Part shown: piece by piece, positions 5,876 through 13,166 of the stretch | How the letters are laid out: every line of letters begins with the position of its first letter | How positions within the stretch are numbered: the stretch's first letter is position 1 | NCBI GenBank assembly: GCA_031283025.1 | Contig: JAITCP010000071.1 | Span: forward strand, 1 to 14,551 | Direction of reading: 5' to 3' | Source of the DNA: Spirochaetaceae bacterium | GTDB taxonomy: Bacteria > Spirochaetota > Spirochaetia > Treponematales > Breznakiellaceae | Length of the DNA: 14,551 nucleotides | The notes under the pieces: model-generated | Told to the model about the DNA's origin: nothing | Seen by the model: the letters and a program-made list of their open reading frames with translations, nothing else | Database searches by the model: none | Made by a program: the position numbers and the translations under genes

Positions 5876-7979
5876 TTTGAAAAAACGGACGAACAGAGGG
5901 AAACTTTCCGGAAAAATGTTGGTATTGCTTGCATTTGCCCTGATTGGTTTGATGCCGCTGCTTACCTGTAAACAACCTGTAAGCGGAACGGGCAATCCCG
6001 GCAATACAGGCAATACAGGCGATGGCGATGGCGATGGAAAAGTATACCTTGTGGATGTCAGTGAAGAAACAGACTGGGACTATCTTGTTGTCGCTACAGA
6101 CGGGTCATGCGCTTTTTACAATGTAGATGAAACGAGCGGCATACCAACCAGCGTGTTTTTTAAACCGGATAAAGACGCTGACGACGGCACTACCATTTTG
6201 TTTAAGGAAAACGGGCTGCCGGATAGAATGGTAACCAATGGCCATATCTTTTATTATGGCAACTTTAGGGGTTACCAATATGATTTGGCCGTAATCAAAC
6301 CCGATAACACCATCGAATATCGCTATGATATAGAGACCGAAACAGACTGGGACGCTTACACTGCAAGAGTCATATCAGGGCAGGGACGTTCCGTCCAGGG
6401 ACGCGGCGTCATGGATATTATTAATACGGGTTTAGACATTATAGGCCACGGGATAGGAATAGGCACCTGCGGAGCGATGTTTGTTATGCCGGGTTTCGCT
6501 CTGGGATGCGCTACGTATCTTGCCAGCGAAGCGGGCAATCTTATGCTTGATCAACTTGAAAAGGCCGGAGTATTAAACGGTACTGCGGCGGACATAGGCC
6601 ACATCATTATAGACGCTCTTGGCTGTATCAAAGGTTCAGACCCGCTTGATTGTATTCAAACTCTCAGCGGCATAGTTACCCTGATATTTGGCGATGATAT
6701 TGATCTTCTCATGGGAAAAAGCATGGAAGTATATGAAGTAGTCAGGGTGATAGAGGGCGGCGACATGACCTGGACTGTATTGGAAAGCCCAGTCGACTAT
6801 GCCATCGCCTATGGAGATGGCATATTTGTCGCCGGGGATCTAAACGGCAATATAATGTATTCCACAGATTGCAGAAACTGGACAAAAGTAAAGAGACCAT
6901 TCCCAGGCTGGCATAGCGAGGCCATCGATGCCATCGCTTATGGAGACGGAACGTTTGTCGCCGCGTCTTGGGAAAGACTGGCGTATTCCACAAACGGCAC
7001 AGACTGGACAGAGGTAAAAAACCACCCCATCAGCGGTTGTATCTACGCAATCGCCTATGGAGACGGCAAGTTTGTCGCCGGGGACTGGGACGGCAAAATG
7101 GCGTATTCGTATAACGGCATAAACTGGGCAGCCGTAACGGACAGCAAATTAAAAGACATCAGCGCAATCGCCTATGGAGGCGGCAAGTTTGTCGCCGGGG
7201 GTTATAACAATAATGGCACTAAAATAGCATATTCGTCTGACGGCATAAGCTGGGAAGTCTCGAACATCACATTCCCCACCTTCATAGACACGTCTACGAT
7301 CAACGCCATCGCCTATGGCGACGACAAGTTTGTCGCCGTGGGTGATTTTAACGGAAAAGCGTATTCGTATGACGGCATAAACTGGATAACCGTATCGGAC
7401 AAAATATTCAGTTTCTCAGTTGCCTCACTTTTAAATATCAACGCCGTCGCCTATGGAGGCGGCAGGTTTGTCCTCGGGGGTGATTACGGCATAATGGCGT
7501 ATTCCGGAGACGGCATAAACTGGAAAGTGGTATTTGACGTTAATACCAGCTTACCTGAACCTGACATCGAAGCAATCGCCTATGGAGGCGGCAGATTTGT
7601 CGCCATGCCGGGGAATGAAAGCATAATGTATTGTGACTGGCCCAGCGTAGGAGGAGACAGCGGAGGCACCCCCGTGCCCGCGCTTTCGTCGGGGAGCGTG
7701 AACCGCACCAGCGACACTCAGGCGATCATTGGCTTTACCGCCGGTGAAGCGGGTACGGCGTATTACACTGTGAAGGACGTAAACACAGCCGCACCCACAA
7801 ATACGGCGGTTAGAAACGGCGGCGTGCCTCTTGGCCCGGTAACAGTTGGCGCGAACAGCGGCAAGAAGGTGGTAACGCTGACGGCGGGAGCGAAAGATAT
7901 TTATGTAGTCGTGCAGGACGCGGCAGGTAACCTCAGCGCGCCGCTTAAGATCGCTGCGGCGGCATACGACGGCGGCTAG
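5868..7979 (+). CDS. Lipoprotein C with predicted seven-bladed beta-propeller
   Basis: A 703-residue protein; ATG 5868 follows AAAAAAGGAG. The leader (1-34) has a long basic start (MKNLKKRTNRGK) and lipobox L-L-T-C34. A Gly/Asn/Asp tether (40-57) follows. Residues 58-170 and 180-285 match lipoprotein E: an acidic beta-rich part (VDVSEETDWDYLVV...NGLPDRMV...HIFYYGNFRGY), then a hydrophobic helical part with cysteines 201, 214, 253 and 262. Seven repeats of about 43 residues follow, each with A-I-A-Y-G-(D/G)-(G/D)-x-F-V and usually A-Y-S-x-(D/N)-G-I-x-W (312-591). The opening T-W-T-V and final I-M-Y could close the ring. Residues 603-703 form an Ig-like C-terminal domain (TSDTQAIIGFTAGEAGTAYYTV). 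Likely a surface or periplasmic binding protein; partner unknown. Confidence 0.85.
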   Translation: MKNLKKRTNRGKLSGKMLVLLAFALIGLMPLLTCKQPVSGTGNPGNTGNTGDGDGDGKVYLVDVSEETDWDYLVVATDGSCAFYNVDETSGIPTSVFFKPDKDADDGTTILFKENGLPDRMVTNGHIFYYGNFRGYQYDLAVIKPDNTIEYRYDIETETDWDAYTARVISGQGRSVQGRGVMDIINTGLDIIGHGIGIGTCGAMFVMPGFALGCATYLASEAGNLMLDQLEKAGVLNGTAADIGHIIIDALGCIKGSDPLDCIQTLSGIVTLIFGDDIDLLMGKSMEVYEVVRVIEGGDMTWTVLESPVDYAIAYGDGIFVAGDLNGNIMYSTDCRNWTKVKRPFPGWHSEAIDAIAYGDGTFVAASWERLAYSTNGTDWTEVKNHPISGCIYAIAYGDGKFVAGDWDGKMAYSYNGINWAAVTDSKLKDISAIAYGGGKFVAGGYNNNGTKIAYSSDGISWEVSNITFPTFIDTSTINAIAYGDDKFVAVGDFNGKAYSYDGINWITVSDKIFSFSVASLLNINAVAYGGGRFVLGGDYGIMAYSGDGINWKVVFDVNTSLPEPDIEAIAYGGGRFVAMPGNESIMYCDWPSVGGDSGGTPVPALSSGSVNRTSDTQAIIGFTAGEAGTAYYTVKDVNTAAPTNTAVRNGGVPLGPVTVGANSGKKVVTLTAGAKDIYVVVQDAAGNLSAPLKIAAAAYDGG
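6765..7641 (+). repeat. Seven tandem degenerate repeats (about 43 codons each)
   Basis: The motif GCxATCGCCTATGGAGxCGGC...TTTGTCGCC recurs seven times from 6801 to 7572, conserved at the DNA level. Each unit would be one four-stranded propeller blade. Confidence 0.85.
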
Positions 7980-8031
7980 GCAGTACTAGTCTACCCGGCC
8001 AACCCGTATGAGGTTTTACAATAAGTCGGCG

Positions 8032-8054
8032 GCGGATTTAATCCGCAAAAGGAG
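8032..8054 (+). promoter_or_regulatory. Palindrome next to the ribosome-binding site of gene D
   Basis: GCGGATTTAATCCGC (8032-8046) is a perfect palindrome about its central T, four bases before GGAG (8051-8054). As RNA it gives only a five-base stem. It could be a protein-binding site or modulate initiation; evidence is weak. Confidence 0.3.
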
Positions 8055-8060
8055 TTTTTT

Positions 8061-8144
8061 ATGAAAAACGTATTCAAACTAATCGGAATTATCGCTCTTG
8101 CGGCGGTAATTGGGTTCAGTCTTGCCACTTGCGACAACGGTACA
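8061..8144 (+). repeat. Lipoprotein start/leader cassette, copy 2
   Basis: Identical over 84 bases to 4945-5028 of gene B. Confidence 0.9.
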
Positions 8145-9200
8145 GGCGGTGGCGGAGGCGGAGGCGGCGGCAATCCCACATCGGCAACGTATACCGGTTA
8201 TGACAGTGCGGGCAAGGCGTATAAGCTGGTAATATCCAAAAACGCCCAGGGTAACAGCGAAAGAGACAGCAGGCTTGTCAATGCGGACAATGAAGCGTGG
8301 GTAAACGATCAGCCGGTGGGCCATCGTGACGGTATTATTTTCAAAGCGGACGGCACTTTTCAGGAAATTGATGATTATTCGCACCCCCTCGAGATATGGG
8401 GACACTATCAAACAGGTTCATGGACTACAAGCGGGGACAACCGCCTGACTTTATTAAACGATCCCAGGTGGCCTGCGGCGTGTCCATATACCGTAACGTC
8501 TACTACGTTAACGTTTGTTGGCTCTCCGGGGGCCTTAACAAATACTACAAAAATGGCGGTAACGCTTGGAGGGCCCCGCAGCGCCGCCGGTCCCGCAGCC
8601 GGAAATCCGGGCAGAGCCGCCTACGCTCCGCAAAGCGGGGATGCCTATGAATTAACCTACGGGACATTGATAAGTACCGGCTTCGTATACGAGATTCCCG
8701 GCGGCGGCGAAATAATCCTTAAACCGTCAAATGCGGCGAATACAGCAACATTTACCGTAACTTTTTCGGGAAGCGGCATTACCTCGATTACCGGAACGAT
8801 AACGTGGAGTACCGGCGTAACAGACCCCGCGCCCGGGAACCTCCCAATACCGCCCGGCACATTTACGCTGACTGGTATTCCCGCACAGCATAACGGGAAG
8901 ATTGTGAATTTTGGAGGACCGCTGAATGGCAGTGATGTCCTTTCCGGCGGCTCTCTTTTTGATAGTATTTTAATCTCAAATGGGAGAGTAGACATTCCCG
9001 TGTGGGTAATTCCCGGAAACGGTTCCATTTATAATGCCGTAGGATATAACGGTAATGATACTGTTGAAGCTATTACTATTACGATACTGGACCCAGACAA
9101 TCCTAGCAGTAAAACGACCTCGGTTTTGTTTATGTCTGTTAAATTTTCAAACGGCGGCGCCTCCAGATCATGGAACGCGGGATATGTGGTGGAAATGTAA
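8061..9200 (+). CDS. Lipoprotein D
   Basis: A 379-residue protein; ATG 8061 follows AAAAGGAG with six T between. Leader and lipobox L-A-T-C24 are identical to B, followed by nine glycines (29-37). An N-terminal part (43-170) begins A-T-Y-T-G-Y-D-S-A-G-K-A-Y-K-L-V and contains GTFQEIDDY and GSWTTSGDNRLTL, a beta-rich lipocalin-like pattern. A Gly/Ala/Pro linker (170-187) leads to a second beta-rich half (188-379) with FTVTFSGSGITSITGTITWS, FTLTGIPAQHNGK and a strand-rich end SWNAGYVVEM. No family is firmly recognised. The 81-base gap to C is compatible with one operon. Because its leader matches B at every base but its mature part does not, it probably arose by cassette exchange or gene conversion. 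Confidence 0.85.
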   Translation: MKNVFKLIGIIALAAVIGFSLATCDNGTGGGGGGGGGNPTSATYTGYDSAGKAYKLVISKNAQGNSERDSRLVNADNEAWVNDQPVGHRDGIIFKADGTFQEIDDYSHPLEIWGHYQTGSWTTSGDNRLTLLNDPRWPAACPYTVTSTTLTFVGSPGALTNTTKMAVTLGGPRSAAGPAAGNPGRAAYAPQSGDAYELTYGTLISTGFVYEIPGGGEIILKPSNAANTATFTVTFSGSGITSITGTITWSTGVTDPAPGNLPIPPGTFTLTGIPAQHNGKIVNFGGPLNGSDVLSGGSLFDSILISNGRVDIPVWVIPGNGSIYNAVGYNGNDTVEAITITILDPDNPSSKTTSVLFMSVKFSNGGASRSWNAGYVVEM

Positions 9201-9360
9201 AAAAGCGGTGTCCAGATACCGTTTTTCGGCGTCGTTCGATAAACATCGTCTGACCACTTGTAAGTGGTCAGACGTAAAAAATAGTTGGTATCAGAAGTGC
9301 CGTATGTGTTGCAGTACCGTTGGTAAAAACAACGCAGCGGCGTGTTAAAAGGAGTTTTTT
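9201..9360 (+). other. D-E intergenic region with a perfect hairpin
   Basis: Positions 9247-9258 and 9263-9274 form a perfect 12-bp stem (CGTCTGACCACT) around the loop TGTA. No T-run follows, so it is not a standard terminator. A weaker stem with a T5 tail (AAAAAGCGGT...ACCGTTTTT, about 9200-9226) directly follows the stop of D and could terminate part of the transcripts. The ribosome-binding site AAAAGGAG of gene E ends the region. Confidence 0.6.
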
Positions 9361-10995
9361 ATGAAGAATTTGAAAAAACGGACGAGTAGAGAAAAATTCT
9401 TTGGAAAAATGTGGGTATTGCCTGCATTCGCCCTGATTGTTTCGATGTTCCTGTTTTCTTGCGGAGAAGAACCCGGAAAAGGTGGAACCAGGCCCGCTGC
9501 TTCGCATATAATTGCTGTGGATGTCAGAGAAAATACAAACTGGGACTGCCTTGTTGTCGGAGAAGACGGGTCAAGTATAGTTCTTAAGGTAGATGATTCG
9601 AAAGGTATACCAAAAACCCTGTTTTTAAAACAGGATAAAAACTCCGATGACGGGATTACCTTTTTCTTTAAGGATAATGGACTGCCGGATAAAATGGTAG
9701 CTAATAACCATATTTTTTATTTTGGCAACTTCAGGGATTACGAATTTGATTTGGCTGTTATTACTCCTGAGGGCGAAATTGATTATTACCCTGATATGCA
9801 GAGCGAAACAAAATTTACCGCTTCCGAAGGAAGGTCTGCGGAAGGTCAGGGACGTTTAGCATGGAGTGATATTGATTGGCGTACGTGTTTAGACTATGCC
9901 GGCAAGGCGATAGGAGCCGGTACGTGCGTTGCGACTCTTGCTTTCCCTCCTGCCGGCGTAGGATGCGCCGCTTTTATTGCCAGTGAATTTGGTCATTTTG
10001 CGGCTGATAAATTGTTAGACGGCATTCCGCAAAGCGCGGCTCACGGAGTTATAGATGCGATTGGCTGTGCTGGCGTTATTGGCGGTGATATTGGCGCAGT
10101 GCTTGATTGTATTTCTTATTTCGGCGATGTTGCTGACATAATAACAGCCGAAGACGCTGCTACTGTCGCAGAGAGAGCTCCTGAACTGGCGCAGGCGAAT
10201 GGCGTAATAAACGGCGGCAAGGGTGACGTAATTGTAACTTTGTCCTGGGATAATCTTGCCGATGTTGATTTGCATGTTAAAGACCCTAGCGGCGAAGAGA
10301 TATATTATAGTCACAAAACTTCGCGGTCCGGAGGAGAATTAGATTTTGATAACAGGGAAGGATATGGTCCCGAGCATATTTATTGGCCTACAGGGGCAGC
10401 TCCGGACGGCACTTATGAAGTATATGTGAATTTTTATGGCCCCGGTTCTTCATCAGCTAACAACACTTCTTCCAATTATACTGTGTTAATTAACGCCAGT
10501 GGGTATATTGTAACTCACAGGGGCACAGTAAGCACCAGTAACAGAAAAGTTTTGGTAGATACTTTTACCATCAACAACACTTTTAAACAAGGTACAAATG
10601 GAACATATACCAGTTCAGACGGAGAAAAAATGGTTCTGTATAACAGCAGCGTTACATTATCTTCGAACAATGTTGAAATGATGAAAGGAACATATACCAC
10701 CAACGGAAGTAACATAACGATGACTTTTACTCAATTAAAGGGGGAAATGTTTGGAGAAGATGCACCATCGTTTGGACTTTCAGAATCCCAATGGTATACA
10801 CGACTGCAAGTGGAGACGACTATGATAAATTACTGTGTTGGGATAGGAATATCCCGGGCTGATGCAGAAGAATTAGTGGCAGAAGAAATGGGAGAAGTTT
10901 TGTCTCAACTATATGGAACACAAACCGGAACTATTAACGGTAATACTCTGACTATAACACTGCTTGGTGATATCTACACCTACACTAAAAGTTAA
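9361..10995 (+). CDS. Lipoprotein E with DUF2135-like domain
   Basis: A 544-residue protein; ATG 9361 follows AAAAGGAG with six T between. The leader is like that of C, with lipobox L-F-S-C34. Residues 49-262 align with C: the acidic beta-rich part (NGLPDKMV...HIFYFGNFRDY), an S-E-G-R-S-A-E-G-Q-G-R stretch, and a hydrophobic block with cysteines 189, 202, 236 and 250. Residues 287-405 resemble DUF2135/YfaP-type domains: VTLSWDN...DVDLHVKDPSGEEIYYSH, then GYGPEHIYW and GTYEVYVNFYG. Residues 410-544 match domain 1 of B (KGTYTTNGSNITM, SQWYTR, ADAEELVAEEM). It is the last gene of the lipoprotein run and ends before a strong terminator. Probably an exported, lipid-anchored multidomain protein; function unknown. 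Confidence 0.86.
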   Translation: MKNLKKRTSREKFFGKMWVLPAFALIVSMFLFSCGEEPGKGGTRPAASHIIAVDVRENTNWDCLVVGEDGSSIVLKVDDSKGIPKTLFLKQDKNSDDGITFFFKDNGLPDKMVANNHIFYFGNFRDYEFDLAVITPEGEIDYYPDMQSETKFTASEGRSAEGQGRLAWSDIDWRTCLDYAGKAIGAGTCVATLAFPPAGVGCAAFIASEFGHFAADKLLDGIPQSAAHGVIDAIGCAGVIGGDIGAVLDCISYFGDVADIITAEDAATVAERAPELAQANGVINGGKGDVIVTLSWDNLADVDLHVKDPSGEEIYYSHKTSRSGGELDFDNREGYGPEHIYWPTGAAPDGTYEVYVNFYGPGSSSANNTSSNYTVLINASGYIVTHRGTVSTSNRKVLVDTFTINNTFKQGTNGTYTSSDGEKMVLYNSSVTLSSNNVEMMKGTYTTNGSNITMTFTQLKGEMFGEDAPSFGLSESQWYTRLQVETTMINYCVGIGISRADAEELVAEEMGEVLSQLYGTQTGTINGNTLTITLLGDIYTYTKS

Positions 10996-11039
10996 AAAAA
11001 TCCTTTGGGCAGTTATTAGCGTCCAAAAGAAATGCTAAG

Positions 11040-11084
11040 AAAGTCTAACTCCCGGCGTAGAATATACGCTGGGAGTTAGACTTT
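11040..11084 (+). terminator. Strong terminator closing the lipoprotein run
   Basis: Arms 11040-11059 and 11065-11084 pair over 20 bases with one G.U wobble; loop GAATA. ATTTTAAG follows. The arm begins with AAAG and ends with CTTT, so it could act on both strands. Confidence 0.85.
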
Positions 11085-11163
11085 ATTTTAAGAATAGCTT
11101 ATGGGAACCTCCTAAAGCACCAGAAATAAATGTAACGCTCTCCAGTAAATCTCCGCTCTTAAC

Positions 11164-11208
11164 CCCGCCAATATACCCGCATTGTTATAAGCTCCGGCCT
11201 TTTACCCT
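11164..11208 (-). repeat. Dispersed repeat, copy 2 (inverted)
   Basis: Read on the minus strand it starts AGGGTAAAAGGCCGGAGC and ends CAATGCGGGTATATTGGCGGG. Close to copy 1 (166-211) with a few changes in the centre. Confidence 0.8.
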
Positions 11209-11287
11209 GCTGAACCATTCGGCATGATACAGGAAATGCGACGCCAAAGCGTCCGTAAACTAATGCCATGACCGCCCATGGTTCAGC

Positions 11288-11334
11288 AGGGTAAAAGGCC
11301 GGAGCGTTTAGCGGTATGCGGGTATATTAGCGGG
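11288..11334 (+). repeat. Dispersed repeat, copy 3
   Basis: Starts AGGGTAAAAGGCCGGAGC and ends ATGCGGGTATATTAGCGGG. With copy 2 it forms a large palindrome; pairing extends inward through TGAACCAT (11211-11218) and ATGGTTCA (11278-11285). Confidence 0.8.
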
Positions 11335-11342
11335 AACCCCTC

Positions 11343-11387
11343 TTGAACAATTCCGGTTTTCTGTATAGCATTAGCCTATTACCGAAG
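11343..11387 (+). promoter_or_regulatory. Candidate promoter and ribosome-binding site for the ABC genes
   Basis: TTGAAC (11343-11348) and TATAGC (11364-11369) are 15 bases apart, short for a sigma-70 promoter. GAAGG at 11383-11387 lies six bases before ATG 11394. This argues against using the in-frame TTG at 11343 as the start. Confidence 0.35.
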
Positions 11388-11393
11388 GTTTGT

Positions 11394-13166
11394 ATGTCCC
11401 AGCTACAATGGATTTGGAACTACATGAAAGGGCGTCACGCCGTTTTTACCGCAGGGCTCATTCTGGCAGGGCTTACTGCGGGAATGTGCATCATCAATCC
11501 CATGCTTGCCCGGAAACTTATTGATGAAGTAATAATGCCGCGCAATACCGTTCCGCTTATTCCCCTTCTCATTGCCATGATGGCGGTTCAGCTCATCCGG
11601 CTTGGCCTGCGTTACCTTATGGTCATTTTGATGGAGCTGTCCAGTACCGCTGTAATGACCGATATTCGCCAGGATATGTATGAAATGGTTCAACGGCAGG
11701 ATTTCCGCTTTTTGGGCCGCTTTCCTACGGGAAACCTGATGACCCGCATGACCCAGGACCTGGACCGGCTGCGGCATACCGTTGCCTGGGTGTCCTACCA
11801 GTTTGTAGATGCGGTGGTGCTGTTTGGCTCTACGTTCACTTTTTTTATGTTTGTCAACTGGCGGCTTGCCCTGTGCCTTGTGACGGTAACCCCCTTTATA
11901 CTGTACATCAGCCACCGTTTTAAGAAGCGGCTGCGGCCCCGTTTTCAACTGTTGCGGAAAAAGCTGACTGAACTGGGGACTGCGGTAACGGAAAATATTG
12001 ACGGTAACCGCGTGGTAAAGGCATTTGCACGTGAAGACTATGAAATGGAACATTTTGAAAAATTCAATGCGGACTTTAGGGACACAAGCTGTGAAAATGC
12101 CCTGATTGTCGCAAAATATCAACCCCTGCTGGAAACGGCAAGCCAGCTTCTTATCATTGTAACCCTGGTGGTAGGGGGTTATTTCCTTATCAATGAGTGG
12201 ATGACAGCCGGCCAGTACCTTGCCTTTTCCTCGCTTATCTGGGCGCTGGCCGGCCCCCTGCGTATGCTGGGGCCGCTCCTGGCGGATATGGAACGCTACA
12301 CCGCTTCCGGGGAAATGATCCGTGAAGTGGTAGAAGCCCCGCCGGGCATAAGCGATGCCGCCGGCGCGGCGGAGCTTACCCAACGGCCAGCCGGTAAAAT
12401 TGAATTCAGGAATGTCAGTCTTTCCATTAACGGCGCTCCCGTTCTGGATAATGTCAGTTTTACGGCGGAAGCGGGATCAACGCTGGGAATACTCGGCAGT
12501 ACCGGCGCGGGCAAAACATCTTTGATCAACCTGTTGACCCGTTTTTATGAACCGGATTCCGGCCAGACACTGCTGGACGGATTTGAGATTGGGCGCTACA
12601 CCCTTAGTTCCTTGCGGCGGCACATCGGAATTGCCATGCAGGACGTGTTTCTTTTTTCCGATTCTGTCAAAGGGAACATCAGTTATGGGATACGTGAGCC
12701 GGATGAAGAAAAGATACGCAGGCGGGCTGTCCAGGCCGATGCGGATGGTTTTATTCGCGGCATGAACGAAGGCTACGAAACCCTTGTTGGCGAGCGGGGC
12801 GTGGGGCTTTCCGGCGGACAGCGGCAACGGATCGCCCTGGCGCGGGCGCTGGCGGTGGAACCCGCAGTTCTGATACTGGACGATACCACATCATCGGTGG
12901 ACAGTGAAACAGAACAGTACATTCAGGAGCAACTGAAAAAACTTGACTTCCCCTGCACAAAGATCATCATCGCCCAGCGGATTTCATCGTTCAGGGGAGC
13001 GGACTTAATTCTTGTCATGGACAGGGGGCGGATCATTGAGCGGGGAACCCACAATGAACTGATTGCCCTGCGCGGTTTTTATCACCATATCTGGAGCCTG
13101 CAAAACAATGCGGGAGTTGAAGCGCTTGGGGGGAGTGCGGCTAATGGCGCGGAAAAAAATCATTGA
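11394..13166 (+). CDS. ABC exporter half-transporter, degenerate ATP site subunit
   Basis: A 590-residue fusion of a six-helix membrane domain (about 1-310) and an ATPase domain (about 340-570), typical of MsbA/LmrA-like exporters. Seen in order: Walker A GSTGAGKTS (368-376), Q-loop Q416, signature LSGGQ (472-476), Walker B LILDD with D496 then D497 instead of the catalytic glutamate, and IAQR with Q528 in place of the switch histidine. These two changes mark the degenerate-site subunit of heterodimeric exporters such as LmrCD, BmrCD and TM287/288. The stop overlaps the next gene by 23 bases, implying coupled translation with its partner. Substrate cannot be told: drug, lipid or peptide export are all possible. 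The upstream start TTG 11343 would add 17 residues and lacks a ribosome-binding site. Confidence 0.9.
   Translation: MSQLQWIWNYMKGRHAVFTAGLILAGLTAGMCIINPMLARKLIDEVIMPRNTVPLIPLLIAMMAVQLIRLGLRYLMVILMELSSTAVMTDIRQDMYEMVQRQDFRFLGRFPTGNLMTRMTQDLDRLRHTVAWVSYQFVDAVVLFGSTFTFFMFVNWRLALCLVTVTPFILYISHRFKKRLRPRFQLLRKKLTELGTAVTENIDGNRVVKAFAREDYEMEHFEKFNADFRDTSCENALIVAKYQPLLETASQLLIIVTLVVGGYFLINEWMTAGQYLAFSSLIWALAGPLRMLGPLLADMERYTASGEMIREVVEAPPGISDAAGAAELTQRPAGKIEFRNVSLSINGAPVLDNVSFTAEAGSTLGILGSTGAGKTSLINLLTRFYEPDSGQTLLDGFEIGRYTLSSLRRHIGIAMQDVFLFSDSVKGNISYGIREPDEEKIRRRAVQADADGFIRGMNEGYETLVGERGVGLSGGQRQRIALARALAVEPAVLILDDTTSSVDSETEQYIQEQLKKLDFPCTKIIIAQRISSFRGADLILVMDRGRIIERGTHNELIALRGFYHHIWSLQNNAGVEALGGSAANGAEKNH

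Larger units (their letters stand above)
11085..11393. other. Intergenic region with composite palindromic repeat
   Basis: No gene is supported. It holds a long inverted repeat (11164-11218 with 11278-11334), an inner perfect hairpin GACGCCAAAGCGTC (11240-11253), and a possible promoter with ribosome-binding site for the ABC genes (11343-11387). Confidence 0.65.

Noticed and set aside
8396..8650. Plus-strand open frame of 84 codons inside lipoprotein D
   Set aside because: It lies in another frame of D, has no ribosome-binding site, and the D frame has the coherent beta-rich pattern.
11164..11334. A CRISPR-like array from the repeated motifs
   Set aside because: Only two copies here, in inverted orientation, with no regular spacers and no cas genes.
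11403..12383. Minus-strand open frame of 326 codons opposite the first ABC gene
   Set aside because: Long, but its composition is random-like and the plus strand encodes clear exporter motifs.
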